Assembly: GCA_036504595.1 (NCBI GenBank)
Contig: DASXUX010000105.1
Location: 1 to 64,000 of the forward strand
DNA from: DASXUX01 sp036504595
GTDB taxonomy: Bacteria > Planctomycetota > SZUA-567 > H5-PLA8
DNA: 64,000 nt
Direction: 5' to 3'
How positions within the stretch are numbered: position 1 is the stretch's first letter; each line of letters begins with the position of its first letter. This document shows positions 46,084 to 54,728 of this stretch, in pieces. The translations under genes were made by a program, and so were the position numbers. Below the pieces are notes generated by a model, which had not been told where the DNA came from, did no database searches, and saw only the letters and a program-made list of their open reading frames with translations.

Positions 46084-46835
46084 TCAGGCCTTCGTGGTCT
46101 TCGCGATCGCGGCTGCGAACGCTTCGCTCACGCAGCGGTTCCTGTTCTGGGTGTCGGCGAAGTTCGTGCGACGGCCTGAGAAGAGCGCCTGGTTCTTGGT
46201 GTACATGGCCGCCAATTCGGCACACAGGACGTCCTTCCTCGCGATGAGCTTCGCCCGGTGCGGGACCACTTCGCCGCTGTTTGCTACGTACATCAGCGGG
46301 TCGTACACGATCTTCGTGGGACGTTTCGACGATCCGATCACGCAGAAGGACTCAGCGTCTAGAGCGTCCCACAGGAACGCGACCGTCGACTCGAACATCG
46401 TGCGGTAGTCGCGAAGAATGGCCGCAGAGAAGCGGTTGCCCTCGATGATGAAGCCGTCGAGGAACTCGGAGATCTTGTTCAGGCCGGCCTTGAAGGAGTC
46501 GATCTGCCGATATGCGAAGAAGCGGAGAACCAGCTCGACGTCCTCCATCTTCTCGAACATGCGCTTGCCCGTCGTCGTGGACTCGTCGACGGCCTCCTCG
46601 GAGTCCTCGTCGACGGCCTCCACCGGAATCGGATCGAGCGGGATACCCCACATGCGTCGGAAGGTTTCGTTCTCCGAAAGCTTGAGGCACAACTTGTTGA
46701 GTGGGCCGTCGTAGACCGCGTTACGGGTCTCTTGGCTGCCGAGCTTCACGCCGCCCGAGTTGAGCCGTTCGAAGACCATCTTCTTGAGCATGGCGGCCTG
46801 TTCTTCGGTGGCGGCCGTCTCCTTCTGTCCGCCAT
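46084..46835 (-). pseudogene. DUF262 protein, N-terminally truncated
   Basis: The surviving part begins with FERLNSGGVKLGSQETRNAV, the conserved end of the ParB/Srx-like DUF262 domain, then DGPLNKLCLKLSENETFRRM and a helical C-terminal region. A full DUF262 protein carries about 150 more residues with the DGQQR-type active site; these are missing. Homology can be followed upstream to about 46835, where the frame meets a fragment of a sigma factor. DUF262 plus HEPN is a known defence-like pair; here the nuclease-type half is broken. Confidence 0.68.
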
Positions 46836-47081
46836 GTAGCTGCTGCGGAGTTCGTCGGCCACGGCGCCGATCACTGCCATACGGGCGAATGCCTTGAACT
46901 CCTTGCCCATTGTCGGATCAAACCGGCGCTCCGCTCGCCACAAGCCGATCAGCGCCGCTTGCTCCAGTTCTCCATGAGCCAGCACGCCAGCGGGCACGCC
47001 GCGACGGGAGCGGTACTTACGCGCCAGAGTCACGGCCCAGCTTTGATTTTCGGCAGAGAAGAGCGCGGAATCGTATTCCAT
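46835..47081 (-). pseudogene. Sigma factor (FliA/WhiG-like) region-2 fragment
   Basis: The first 85 codons from the ATG at 47081 read like sigma region 1.2-2 (SWAVTLARKYRSRRGVPAGV, EQAALIGLWRAERRFDPTMG, FKAFARMAVIGAVADELRSS). After this the frame runs into a proline/arginine-rich, non-homologous end where the DUF262 sequence starts. A fusion between a sigma gene and DUF262 has removed the rest of both. Confidence 0.62.
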
Positions 47082-47456
47082 GCTCGTCTATTCGTTGCGA
47101 ACGCCAGCTTCCGCACAGCGCTGCAGTGGATGCGTGCGTTTAATTATGCGCAGAATGAAATTCGAAAACGCTGTCTATGCGAGCAGGGGGTAAGTCTAGG
47201 GCGTCAGGCGAAAAATGGGGTGGGGGCGCGGGGCAGATTTCTGGACTCGCTTCGGTCACTGCGCTTCCTTGGCTTGCCGCCCCTTCTCGCTGCCCACTCT
47301 CTGCCCTTGCTCGCGCTCATTGCGGTTGGGCATCGCGGTTTTGACCTCTGGCTTTCTCACACCGCCAACTGCTCAGCACTGGCTTGCAGCGGAGAGCAAC
47401 GCCACCGCACGTCTGGCTTGCCGGAAACGCAGCCTGAATCCTGCGCTCTGTCGGCG
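47082..47456. other. No confident gene
   Basis: About 375 bases between the sigma fragment start and the small cysteine-rich gene. Short open frames occur on both strands, but none shows a domain or a good ribosome site. The sequence just upstream of 47081 on the minus strand would hold the promoter of the former sigma gene. Confidence 0.35.
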
Positions 47457-47801
47457 TCAGGCAACGGCAGACGCATCAGAAGCCGCTTTGGACGCCATAC
47501 CCACGGCTGCTCCCCCTGGAATACGGCGCAGCAGGCCACCGGCGACGAGGCGTGAGCCACTGTTTGCGGCCCGCTGGAGCTGCCGCCTGATGCGAGCCGG
47601 TAGCCGGTCGTCTGCGGCGATGCGGCGGCAAGCCGTGAGCACCTTTGCCTCCAGCCTCGCGTCGGCGCCAGCCTTCATCGCCTCACACGCATAAATGCAG
47701 ACGCGATCTTCGCGGTTGTGCGCCCGCAGCGACCACTGGCAGTCCAGCGGGCAGACAGGCGCAGAGCAGGCGGCGAACTTCGGGCAGTCGGAAGGTTTCA
47801 T
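47457..47801 (-). CDS. Small cysteine-rich phage/mobile-element protein
   Basis: This 114-residue protein starts at the ATG at 47801, whose ATGA overlaps the stop of the recombinase-tail frame. The N-terminus DCPKFAACSAPVCPLDCQWS with its cysteine pattern, followed by RVCIYACEAMKAGA, is a conserved small protein that I recall in phages and integrative elements. It is coupled to the recombinase tail, so it was part of the same transcript. Function unknown; the cysteines may bind zinc. Confidence 0.6.
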   Translation of the reverse strand: MKPSDCPKFAACSAPVCPLDCQWSLRAHNREDRVCIYACEAMKAGADARLEAKVLTACRRIAADDRLPARIRRQLQRAANSGSRLVAGGLLRRIPGGAAVGMASKAASDASAVA

Positions 47802-48130
47802 CGCGATCCTCCCGCATTGGGCATTGATGCCCGCACCATCGCGAGGATGCCAGCCTTCAGCGCGTCGGGCAGCTTTGGCCACGCCGCGCTGATTTCGGCC
47901 AGATCGGCGGGTAGTGCCGGAAAAGCTTGTTGGTTACTTGTTGGTTCAGCCTGCAGATTCGGGGTATCTTCGTGCAGTCCCGTGCAGTTTGTGTGATTCT
48001 CAACCGAATTCGTGCTACCACCAGAAACGCCTGTTTCACCTATGAGAACTTGATTTTCAGACGTGTTCTTTATTGGCGTCCCCGTGGGGATTTGAACCCC
48101 AGCAGTTTCCGCGCGCTCCCTCGTGCACAC
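47798..48130 (-). pseudogene. Recombinase C-terminal tail reading through a tRNA fragment
   Basis: The frame passes through the tRNA-derived repeat (giving VQIPTGTPI), then a low-complexity linker, and ends in ADLAEISAAWPKLPDALKAG plus ILAMVRA. It is the same kind of tail as at 2687-2833. The catalytic N-terminus expected upstream is absent; a different gene occupies the other strand. I read it as the end of a serine recombinase whose attachment site overlaps its coding region, cut by integration. Confidence 0.5.
48070..48098 (-). repeat. tRNA 3'-end fragment, candidate attachment site (copy 2)
   Basis: Identical over 29 bp to 2988-3016. This copy keeps a perfect 5-bp T-stem (TGGGG / CCCCA around TTCAAAT), the acceptor strand CGGGGAC, discriminator G and CCA. 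As at copy 1, no tRNA 5' half is next to it. Together the two copies are direct repeats 45 kb apart. Confidence 0.62.
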
Positions 48131-48260
48131 CGAGAGGAAAAACCGCCGCGTAGATCAGCTCGTAGTACAAACAGAAGCCAAACCCCACCCACCCAAACCT
48201 GACGCTCAAATTGTGCGCCCAGCGCCCGCGTGTTCCAATCGTTTTTGGAGGACAGAGCGC

Positions 48261-48563
48261 ATGACGCGACACCAAACCCTATTCGTCACACCCGGCGTGC
48301 TCAACCACTGCCAAAAGCACCAGGCTTTCTGGGTTCTTGACCTGATCTGGTCGTACCAGCCGCACTGCCGACAAGACGCGATGCTGCGCCAGATTCAGTT
48401 CTGGGTTCTCGCCGTCAGACCAGACAAGACCGCCACTATCCGCTGCGACCGCGACAGCGGCGACACAGCCATCACTCAAGAAATCGAATTCACCGATCAC
48501 CCTTCCGGGGAGTATCGGTTCCGGTGGGAAGGCGGCGTCGTCATGCTGCCAGAGGAAAGATGA
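48261..48563 (+). CDS. DUF6876-like small protein
   Basis: This 100-residue protein starts at the ATG at 48261 with GGAGGACA before it. The pattern LFVTPGVLNHCQKHQAFWVL, LDLIWSYQ and a C-terminal TDHPSGEYRFRWEGGVVMLP fits the DUF6876 family of plasmid/phage-associated proteins. Function unknown. It lies just outside the tRNA-fragment repeat. Confidence 0.65.
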   Translation: MTRHQTLFVTPGVLNHCQKHQAFWVLDLIWSYQPHCRQDAMLRQIQFWVLAVRPDKTATIRCDRDSGDTAITQEIEFTDHPSGEYRFRWEGGVVMLPEER

Positions 48564-48728
48564 AGTTCGCTGTCGCCGTGCCGCGAATTTCGCGGCCTTC
48601 GGTGTCAAATTACACCCTGCTTCGGGAGCGATACGACTGCATACAAAGCATACACAAAGGCACAAAGTAAGCGCTTACGGAGAGCGCGCGACGCAGCTAG
48701 ACTCGATTGTTTCACAGCGTAGAGGGGG

Positions 48729-48977
48729 ATGATGCCAAGTCGCGTGGTCGTTGTGCGCATGAACAAGGAACTAGCCGGCGCTTTCGATCGGTTGCGCGGC
48801 GAGTTCGCCGGGCTGCCGCCATCCACCATCATCCGCATGATCGTCACCGCGACGCTGGCTATGCCTCTGGAGCAGCAGATTGAAATCGTGAATTCCCAGG
48901 TCAGGAGGCCCGGCAGCGTGCCGGGGAAATCGGCGGCTCGCCCGGAGCAGAGGAACACACGTGCAGCTTCGCGGTAG
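48729..48977 (+). CDS. Small putative ribbon-helix-helix protein
   Basis: This 82-residue protein starts at 48729 or at the next ATG (48732), after GAGGGG. The N-terminal part (RVVVVRMNKELAGAFDRLRG, GLPPSTIIRMIVTATLAMPL) has the strand-helix-helix spacing of ribbon-helix-helix DNA-binding proteins. The C-terminal 35 residues are basic and probably disordered. The gap 48564-48728 holds no gene. Confidence 0.5.
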   Translation: MMPSRVVVVRMNKELAGAFDRLRGEFAGLPPSTIIRMIVTATLAMPLEQQIEIVNSQVRRPGSVPGKSAARPEQRNTRAASR

Positions 48978-49139
48978 GCATCCAGAAAACACTGCTGGAC
49001 GAAGCCAGCAAAACGGGCAGAATGCTGGGCATTAACCCACGAAGGGCCAGCGTATGGCCAGTACATCAGCATCAACCAGATCAAAAGCTCACGGGAACGC
49101 CATTGTGACGAGTTAAATTCGCGCTTTGAGGAGGCCGTC

Positions 49140-49556
49140 ATGCCGCCATCTGGAGACAGCGAGAACGAAATCTTTGAAGTAGTGAGCACGAACCACGCTC
49201 CGAATGATGACGACGGCGAAGTCTTCGAGCCCGTCAAGAGTGAACCCGCACGCGATCGCCGCCCGAATAAATCTCCTTGGTTCTGGATCATCGCCGCTGT
49301 TGTAGTGCTAGCCCTTGTCAGCAGGTTTTCCGGCAACAGCAGCAAGAGCATGACGACGAAAGAATTCTGCGACAAGTTCTATGCTTCATCTCGCATGTCG
49401 GTATCAGAGTTGGAACAGAACTTTGGTGCCCCGGCTAATAAACGAAAGATTGACTTCGACGGCAGAGCAGCTTGGTACAACTACAAATGCTCTGATGGGA
49501 CTGTGGGTGTACAGGTTCTGAATGGCGTGGCACTCAGTGCCCAAAGCAGCAATTAG
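49140..49556 (+). CDS. Small membrane-anchored protein
   Basis: This 138-residue protein has an acidic N-terminus (EVVSTNHAPNDDDGEVFEPV), one membrane segment (WFWIIAAVVVLALVSRFS, about 47-64) and a C-terminal domain of about 65 residues with two cysteines (CDKFYASSRMSVSELEQNFG, KCSDGTVGV). It resembles small lipoprotein-like SmpA/BamE-type folds in its EQNFGAP ... YNYKC pattern, but I do not assign it. It precedes three zinc-ribbon membrane proteins and may belong to the same lineage-specific group. Confidence 0.55.
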   Translation: MPPSGDSENEIFEVVSTNHAPNDDDGEVFEPVKSEPARDRRPNKSPWFWIIAAVVVLALVSRFSGNSSKSMTTKEFCDKFYASSRMSVSELEQNFGAPANKRKIDFDGRAAWYNYKCSDGTVGVQVLNGVALSAQSSN

Positions 49557-49579
49557 CACTAGCGCACGGGGGAGGGGAA

Positions 49580-50395
49580 ATGCCAATTACAGTAGAATGC
49601 ACACAATGCGGGACACGACTAGCCGCTCCGGACCAAGCGGCGGGAAAGAAGGTGAGGTGCTCCAAGTGCAAAACTGCTGTCCCGGTTCCCAGACATGAGG
49701 ACGACGTGGTTGTTGTGATCGAAGACGACGCCATTGCCAAATCCGGTGACCCGTCTATTCCTCATGCTACGTCGCCCGACCCGACTGTGCAAAAAGCCAA
49801 GGAAGCTGGCACGGCTGCGTACGCGAAGGCTCGCGAGGCGACAGGACATGCGGTGGACGCACTGAAAATTCTTATATCCGATCCCCTGGGAGGCCAAGGG
49901 AAGGCATGTTCACTCTTGGGTGACGCAAAGGCTTTCCAAGCCGGGATTGTTTTTGGCGTGTTCTTTCTCGTGTCCGGTTATCTTATTCTCATGGAGCTTA
50001 TGCATCTGGAAGGAACCAACATCAACTTGGAGCATCGGATGGGTGCATGCGTTCTGGGCGCTGTCCCAGTTGTTGCGCTGACGCTTGGTTGTCTGTTAGT
50101 GGGCCGTGTCTTTGGCGGCAAGGTTAATCTCTCGACCGCAGTGTTCTCGGCAAGCGTTGCTCTTCTACCGTTCGGCATTGTAACATTGGCGGCGTATTTA
50201 TTGGGCTTTGGGAACATTGAGTTGGTTGGCGCACTCACTTTCTTTGGGATATGCGCCACGATCCTCCTCCTCAATGCCTCGCTGCTCGATATCCAGAAGC
50301 TTTCCACTCAAAAGGCTTTCGTAGTAACGCCTTCGCTCATCCTGCTTTCGTCCTATATTGCAAAGGTCATCTTCGCCGCCCTAATAAAGGATTGA
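49580..50395 (+). CDS. MJ0042-type zinc-ribbon membrane protein (1)
   Basis: This 271-residue protein begins with a zinc ribbon, ECTQCGTRLAAPDQAAGKKV followed by RCSKC (two CxxC pairs). An acidic linker and about five hydrophobic segments follow (FQAGIVFGVFFLVSGYLILM, VLGAVPVVALTLGCLLVGRV, FSASVALLPFGIVTLAAYLL, ILLLNASLL). This ribbon-plus-membrane plan is very common in planctomycetes. Start with GAGGGG upstream. Function unknown. Confidence 0.72.
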   Translation: MPITVECTQCGTRLAAPDQAAGKKVRCSKCKTAVPVPRHEDDVVVVIEDDAIAKSGDPSIPHATSPDPTVQKAKEAGTAAYAKAREATGHAVDALKILISDPLGGQGKACSLLGDAKAFQAGIVFGVFFLVSGYLILMELMHLEGTNINLEHRMGACVLGAVPVVALTLGCLLVGRVFGGKVNLSTAVFSASVALLPFGIVTLAAYLLGFGNIELVGALTFFGICATILLLNASLLDIQKLSTQKAFVVTPSLILLSSYIAKVIFAALIKD

Positions 50396-50447
50396 CGGAG
50401 TACGAGCGGCTCTTACGCAAAGCAGTGGTGTTTCCAAGGGGACAGCT

Positions 50448-51365
50448 ATGATCGAGGTAAAGTGTCCGTGCGGCAAGACATTTCAGTTGAAGGATGAACT
50501 AGCTGGCAAGACCATTCGCTGCAGGCAGTGCAATGCTGCTATTGACGTCCCCGCAGCAGGGGAAAAGTTTGAGGTCGTTGAGGAGAACCTCCGCGCATCT
50601 GGTCAGTCCGACATAGATGGGAATGCCAAACCTGAGTCGTCTACACCGCCAAAAGCCGCCGAAACGGCGGCCACGATGGAGACACAGCCTCCTAAGGAGT
50701 CTGCACAAGCTGCAACGCCCAAGAGCGCCAAGAAGATGGTGCTTGGCTGTGTAGTGATGATGATGGTTGCGTATGGCATTTTTGACGAAATCACCCGTAG
50801 CCGGACACCCAAGACGCTGCCGCAGGCAACGGATCAGCCGCAGCCAGGCGCCTTGGCGAATCCAGCAGCGCCGGAGTCAGCGGGGATGGGTATATCTGTT
50901 GACCAGGCGATGAAGACGTTGTCCACTGAATTCCCAGCGTTGGATCGCCGTGAGAACACGTTGCCCAAAGGTTACAACGTGCCGAAGGGGACGAAGCTGG
51001 GGTTTACGTGGGAAGCTCAACTTGCTGGCGGGCAACAATGGAAGATCGCGCAGATCATTCTCATTGGCAAGAGCACGGATAGCCTTGACTCTGCCATGCT
51101 ATTTGTCGAATACCCGCGGGACGGGAGCACACCTCCGTTCGCGGTACGGAACATGGCGATGCTGCTGCGGTTCTGCAAGAACTGTTTCGGCGAAGACTAT
51201 CGGCTACCTGATGACGTGATATCTAAGCTTAAAGAGGCTAGTGAGAAGAGCATCGCTTACGACATCGGAGAGAAGAGACTGGAATTGTGTTATAGCGAGC
51301 TAGCCGTCTCGGTTGGTGCGTCGGAAAACGCCATTGTCAGTGCTACCGTGCAGAAAAAGCGGTAG
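50448..51365 (+). CDS. MJ0042-type zinc-ribbon protein with one membrane segment (2)
   Basis: This 305-residue protein starts at the ATG at 50448 and opens with the ribbon CPCGKTFQLKDELAGKTI plus RCRQC. An Ala/Pro-rich linker, one membrane segment (KKMVLGCVVMMMVAYGIF, about 95-112) and a soluble C-terminal domain of about 150 residues follow. It is a paralogue of the flanking genes in its N-terminal ribbon. No enzymatic motif is seen. Confidence 0.7.
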   Translation: MIEVKCPCGKTFQLKDELAGKTIRCRQCNAAIDVPAAGEKFEVVEENLRASGQSDIDGNAKPESSTPPKAAETAATMETQPPKESAQAATPKSAKKMVLGCVVMMMVAYGIFDEITRSRTPKTLPQATDQPQPGALANPAAPESAGMGISVDQAMKTLSTEFPALDRRENTLPKGYNVPKGTKLGFTWEAQLAGGQQWKIAQIILIGKSTDSLDSAMLFVEYPRDGSTPPFAVRNMAMLLRFCKNCFGEDYRLPDDVISKLKEASEKSIAYDIGEKRLELCYSELAVSVGASENAIVSATVQKKR

Positions 51366-51406
51366 CCCATACGTTGGCAAATTGGCGAGGTAGAAGGGCC
51401 ATCATT

Positions 51407-52672
51407 ATGGACGCAGCGGTATCCTGCGAACATTGTGGCGCGACCTACACGGTGGACGCGAAGAAGTACGGCGGCAAGAAGATTCGCTGCAAGGCTTGTG
51501 GGAAACCATTTCCCGTTCCCACGTCAGCAGACGAATTTGAGGTCATGGAGACTGAGCCGCAAGCGGTGGACCGATCCAGCGCGAGAGAGGACACGGCAAC
51601 ACCCGAGTCGTCCACACTTCCCGCAGTGGGTACAGTTGATGCCAACGTGACCACTCCGAAAGCCAGTGAGATGCCGGCTTCGCCTCACAAAGAACTCCCA
51701 CCGAAGAAGGAGCCTCCACAACCTGCGGAACAATTGAGTCAGTTGCCATCGGCTTCGGAGCCAAGCCAGTCTACGGCCACACCAGATCTGGACTCAGCAA
51801 CCGACGATTCGGAATCCGTGCTTGTTGCGGTGGGATTTGTGGCCACAGTCGCGGCCACGATTCTGTCATTCGTCGGCTGGCTTGTTGGGTGGTGTTCTTT
51901 CTGGTGGTGTGTTGCCCCGATACCCATTGCCATTGCCGCCGTGGTACTATGGGCCGTATTGAGTGTGGCGTTTTCGAGAGCCAAGAAGCCTGTGTCGTTC
52001 AGTACGCGCCTAGCAGCGTTCATAGTGTGCATGTTGTTTGGCATCCTTGTTGGCTTCCTGGCATTCATGCAAGGCACGGCGAAGGCGAACTTTGCCGAAG
52101 GTAACCGACTATGGGATGCAGGGAACAAGGTAGAGGCCATTACCAAGTACAAGGGCGCAATAGGCTGGGACGTTGAATCAATGAATGTTCCAGGCAAACC
52201 GCTCATCTACCAACGAGTAATCGAAAACGAACTCGCAGCCGGGAACCAAGGCGCTGCAAAGGACGTTATGCGTACAGCACTCAGCAATGGAGTCTCTGTG
52301 AGCTTTGATTCTGCGGTAGCCACACATCTGTGGGAGGAGGTGTACAAGGAGTATGAAGCAAAACTTCAGGCCGAATGGGCGTCTGATACAAGCGTCCCTT
52401 ACGCAGTGAGGAATGCCATCAACGAAGATTTGGCGGAACACAGGGGCGACTATGAAACGCTGTTGAATGCGAAGGAGTTATGGCTCGACAAAGGTGTTTC
52501 TAGATCCAACGTTCTCAACACGTACATCGCTACGGGGGATGCTACAGGGAAGCAGAATGCTTTTGGCACCCACCAAACTGCAAAGGCGGAGGCCATTTAC
52601 ACCTGGAATCCAAGAACGAAGACGCTCTCATTCAAGACAGTTCGTTTGACCGATGCGCAATGGGAGAAGTAG
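51407..52672 (+). CDS. MJ0042-type zinc-ribbon membrane protein (3)
   Basis: The start is taken at the ATG at 51407, with AGAAGGG upstream. This 421-residue protein has the ribbon CEHCGATYTVDAKKYGGKKI plus RCKAC, a Pro/Ser/Thr-rich linker, two or three membrane segments (about 145-225) and a C-terminal soluble region with a TPR-like start (KANFAEGNRLWDAGNKVEAI). It is third in a row of related proteins, which suggests local duplication. Function unknown. Confidence 0.68.
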   Translation: MDAAVSCEHCGATYTVDAKKYGGKKIRCKACGKPFPVPTSADEFEVMETEPQAVDRSSAREDTATPESSTLPAVGTVDANVTTPKASEMPASPHKELPPKKEPPQPAEQLSQLPSASEPSQSTATPDLDSATDDSESVLVAVGFVATVAATILSFVGWLVGWCSFWWCVAPIPIAIAAVVLWAVLSVAFSRAKKPVSFSTRLAAFIVCMLFGILVGFLAFMQGTAKANFAEGNRLWDAGNKVEAITKYKGAIGWDVESMNVPGKPLIYQRVIENELAAGNQGAAKDVMRTALSNGVSVSFDSAVATHLWEEVYKEYEAKLQAEWASDTSVPYAVRNAINEDLAEHRGDYETLLNAKELWLDKGVSRSNVLNTYIATGDATGKQNAFGTHQTAKAEAIYTWNPRTKTLSFKTVRLTDAQWEK

Positions 52673-52694
52673 ACACGTTGTGCTTGCGACATCA

Positions 52695-53213
52695 TCACGG
52701 GGAAGTATCGGGAATCTCGGACGGCGGAATCTCGGGAATCTCAGTGCCGGCCATACCTTCGACTTCTGGACCTTCTCTACTTCTGGACTTCTCGACTCTA
52801 GACTCCCGTTCCCTTAGAAATCCGCCTTCTTGTCCGCTTCGGGCGGGGTGGGGGGGCTTGACCGGCGCGCCACCCGCGCCGCCACCGCCCCAGCGCGTCA
52901 TCCGGTCGCGCTCATTGGCCTGCTGCTTCAGGATGTCCTGAATCTTTGCTTTGCCCGCCGCGGGAGCCAATTCCAGCAGCTTGTCTTCGGCCGCCTTGGC
53001 GTTGGCGGAGGTTTTCTCGCGGATCGCGCGCACCACGGCGAAGCCCTGGCCCATGTCCTGCCCGTCAAACATGGGCAGCATCTCGGAGACGACCGCAATG
53101 TTCTTGGTGATGGTCTCGCGGGTGAGCGCGTCCATCTTTTCCTTCGTGGCTTTGTTGTCGCCGGTCAGAATGTCGTTGGCGCGCTGCTCATACTTGCCCC
53201 TGAAGGCACCGCA
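52695..53213 (-). pseudogene. C-terminal fragment of an unrecognised helical protein
   Basis: From about 53213 the minus-strand frame reads a helical protein (FRGKYEQRANDILTGDNKAT, DALTRETITKNIAVVSEMLP, AKAAEDKLLELAPAAGKAKI), then a glycine- and proline-rich tail encoded by a GGAATCTC-containing repeat. The expected N-terminus is absent; the frame joins the end of another gene fragment. I do not recognise the family. Confidence 0.45.
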
Positions 53214-53490
53214 CCGCCCAGTTTCCGAGTTCCTTGCGGGTGACGCGCTGCCAGAGCAGCTTGGACAAGTTCGGCGGTTTCTCAACTGTTAACTGATCCA
53301 GCGTCAAGTTGAACCTGAAGCGTTTCACTTTTACGCCATTCTTGTAGCGTGCATCCTCTATACGCAGTTCCAAAGGCAGCACGACGTCAGTATCTGGCTT
53401 TTCGAGCTTTTTAACTTCAGGTGAAAGCAGTCGCACCTCGAAACGTGGTTTACCGGGGAGCGTCCATCTACCAATGATCGTCTGAGCCAT
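53213..53490 (-). pseudogene. Hypothetical protein, C-terminally truncated
   Basis: It starts at the ATG at 53490 with GGGGAGAT before it. The protein is beta-rich (QTIIGRWTLPGKPRFEVRLL, KVKRFRFNLTLDQLTVEKPP) and runs in normal coding style to TRKELGNW, after which the homologous-looking sequence ends and another frame takes over. With the neighbouring fragment it forms a third 5'-to-3' junction between unrelated genes in the window. Confidence 0.45.
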
Positions 53491-53563
53491 CTCCCCTCCC
53501 CACGTGACCCCTAATATCATGCACCGGGATGCGGTAAACTCCTTGCAGTCCCGCGCCAACGGG

Positions 53564-54175
53564 TTATCGAGTAGCGTGAATGAAGCGGACAGGCCCCGTG
53601 CCGGCTACCGCAACTGCCGCCTGCAGCACCTCCGCGACCTGCGTGCGTTTAACTTCCGGCCAATCCGCGACACGATAGCCATGCTGATACAACACCAGCA
53701 CATCCCCGGTGCGCAGCGCGTCCCAAACCTCTTGTAAATGCTCTGGCCGAACGTGCGCATCCGTAGCGTTCTTGCCCGCCAACCCGTTGTCGGGGTCCAA
53801 AAACACGACGCGCCGCCCGGTAACCTCCGCCAAGTCAACCAGTAGCTCCCGGACGTACTTGTTCTGCGCGCTTTCGCCGCCTGGGTAAATGTCAGGGAAG
53901 AGGCGCAAAGGGAGGCCACACGCTTCGGCGAGAAGCGCCACCCGTGTCAGGTCTCTCGGTTCGCCTGCGCTGATGCGTCGCCTTTCCTCGTCGAAAAATG
54001 CCACAACAGCAGGATCGGCACCGGCCACGCTGGACCAGTTGCCACCGTGGGTGTTGCCCACGTCCGACGTGAGCATAACTCCCCAGAAAATCGACGCGCC
54101 GTGCTCCTTGGCCAGCCGGAGCAGGAGCGTCCACTTCTCCACATCGTTTCGGTCTGCATAGAATTGGTGCCGCAT
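53564..54175 (-). CDS. Conserved hypothetical protein
   Basis: This 203-residue protein (RHQFYADRNDVEKWTLLLRL start, VFLDPDNGLAGKNATDAHVR, GDVLVLYQHGYRVADW) has a Rossmann-like alternation of strands and helices. The acidic FLDPDNG motif and the YQH motif are probably active-site or ligand-binding residues. I recall similar proteins of unknown function in bacteria but do not name a family. No partner genes are visible; convergent remnants lie downstream. Confidence 0.6.
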   Translation of the reverse strand: MRHQFYADRNDVEKWTLLLRLAKEHGASIFWGVMLTSDVGNTHGGNWSSVAGADPAVVAFFDEERRRISAGEPRDLTRVALLAEACGLPLRLFPDIYPGGESAQNKYVRELLVDLAEVTGRRVVFLDPDNGLAGKNATDAHVRPEHLQEVWDALRTGDVLVLYQHGYRVADWPEVKRTQVAEVLQAAVAVAGTGPVRFIHATR

Positions 54176-54356
54176 AACGACGGTATCGGCCCAAAGAGCA
54201 TCTTGGTTAAGTGCATCTTGGTCGGCGTGTCTGCGGCCACGTCAAACACGCCACAAATTGCTATTCCACCATCGCAAAGTGCGCCCCAGGAGTGGGTCGA
54301 TAGAACACGGCAACGGGCCTCATAGGGAGGCCCCAAACAAACGGGAGGAACACCAG

Positions 54357-54728
54357 ATGGAAGTTAGTTTCTACGTCACACCGGACCAGGCGGAGCACGG
54401 CGCTGCACACCCAAAGGAGCGCCAGATCAGCTACAAACTGCTGGACGGCGACACCGCACTCCAGGACTTCAGACCGTCCACGCTGAAGCCCAAAGTCATC
54501 GCGCTAAAAGGAGGCATCGAGCTGACCGTCATCACCAGCGGAACCTTCATGGCGCAGCAACTCAACCGCCCCGAACTGTTCGAGAAGATGTGGAACAAGC
54601 TCGCGGCAAAGACCGGGAAGCTCGTCATCGAATCAGACGTGCTCGACATCAACGATGTCGCGCGCCGGACCAGCGACTCAATCAGCCTGGACAGCCTTTT
54701 GAACGACATGAAGGGAGGCGGTAAGTGA
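54357..54728 (+). CDS. Hypothetical protein, small operon gene 1
   Basis: This 123-residue protein starts at the ATG at 54357 with GGGAGGAA before it. It is mixed alpha/beta with no recognised domain (EVSFYVTPDQAEHG, KPKVIALKGGIELTVITSGT, DVARRTSDSISLDSLLNDMK). Its end overlaps the next GTG by 4 bp, so the two are coupled. The low hydrophobicity suggests a cytosolic protein of a phage or accessory module. Confidence 0.6.
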   Translation: MEVSFYVTPDQAEHGAAHPKERQISYKLLDGDTALQDFRPSTLKPKVIALKGGIELTVITSGTFMAQQLNRPELFEKMWNKLAAKTGKLVIESDVLDINDVARRTSDSISLDSLLNDMKGGGK

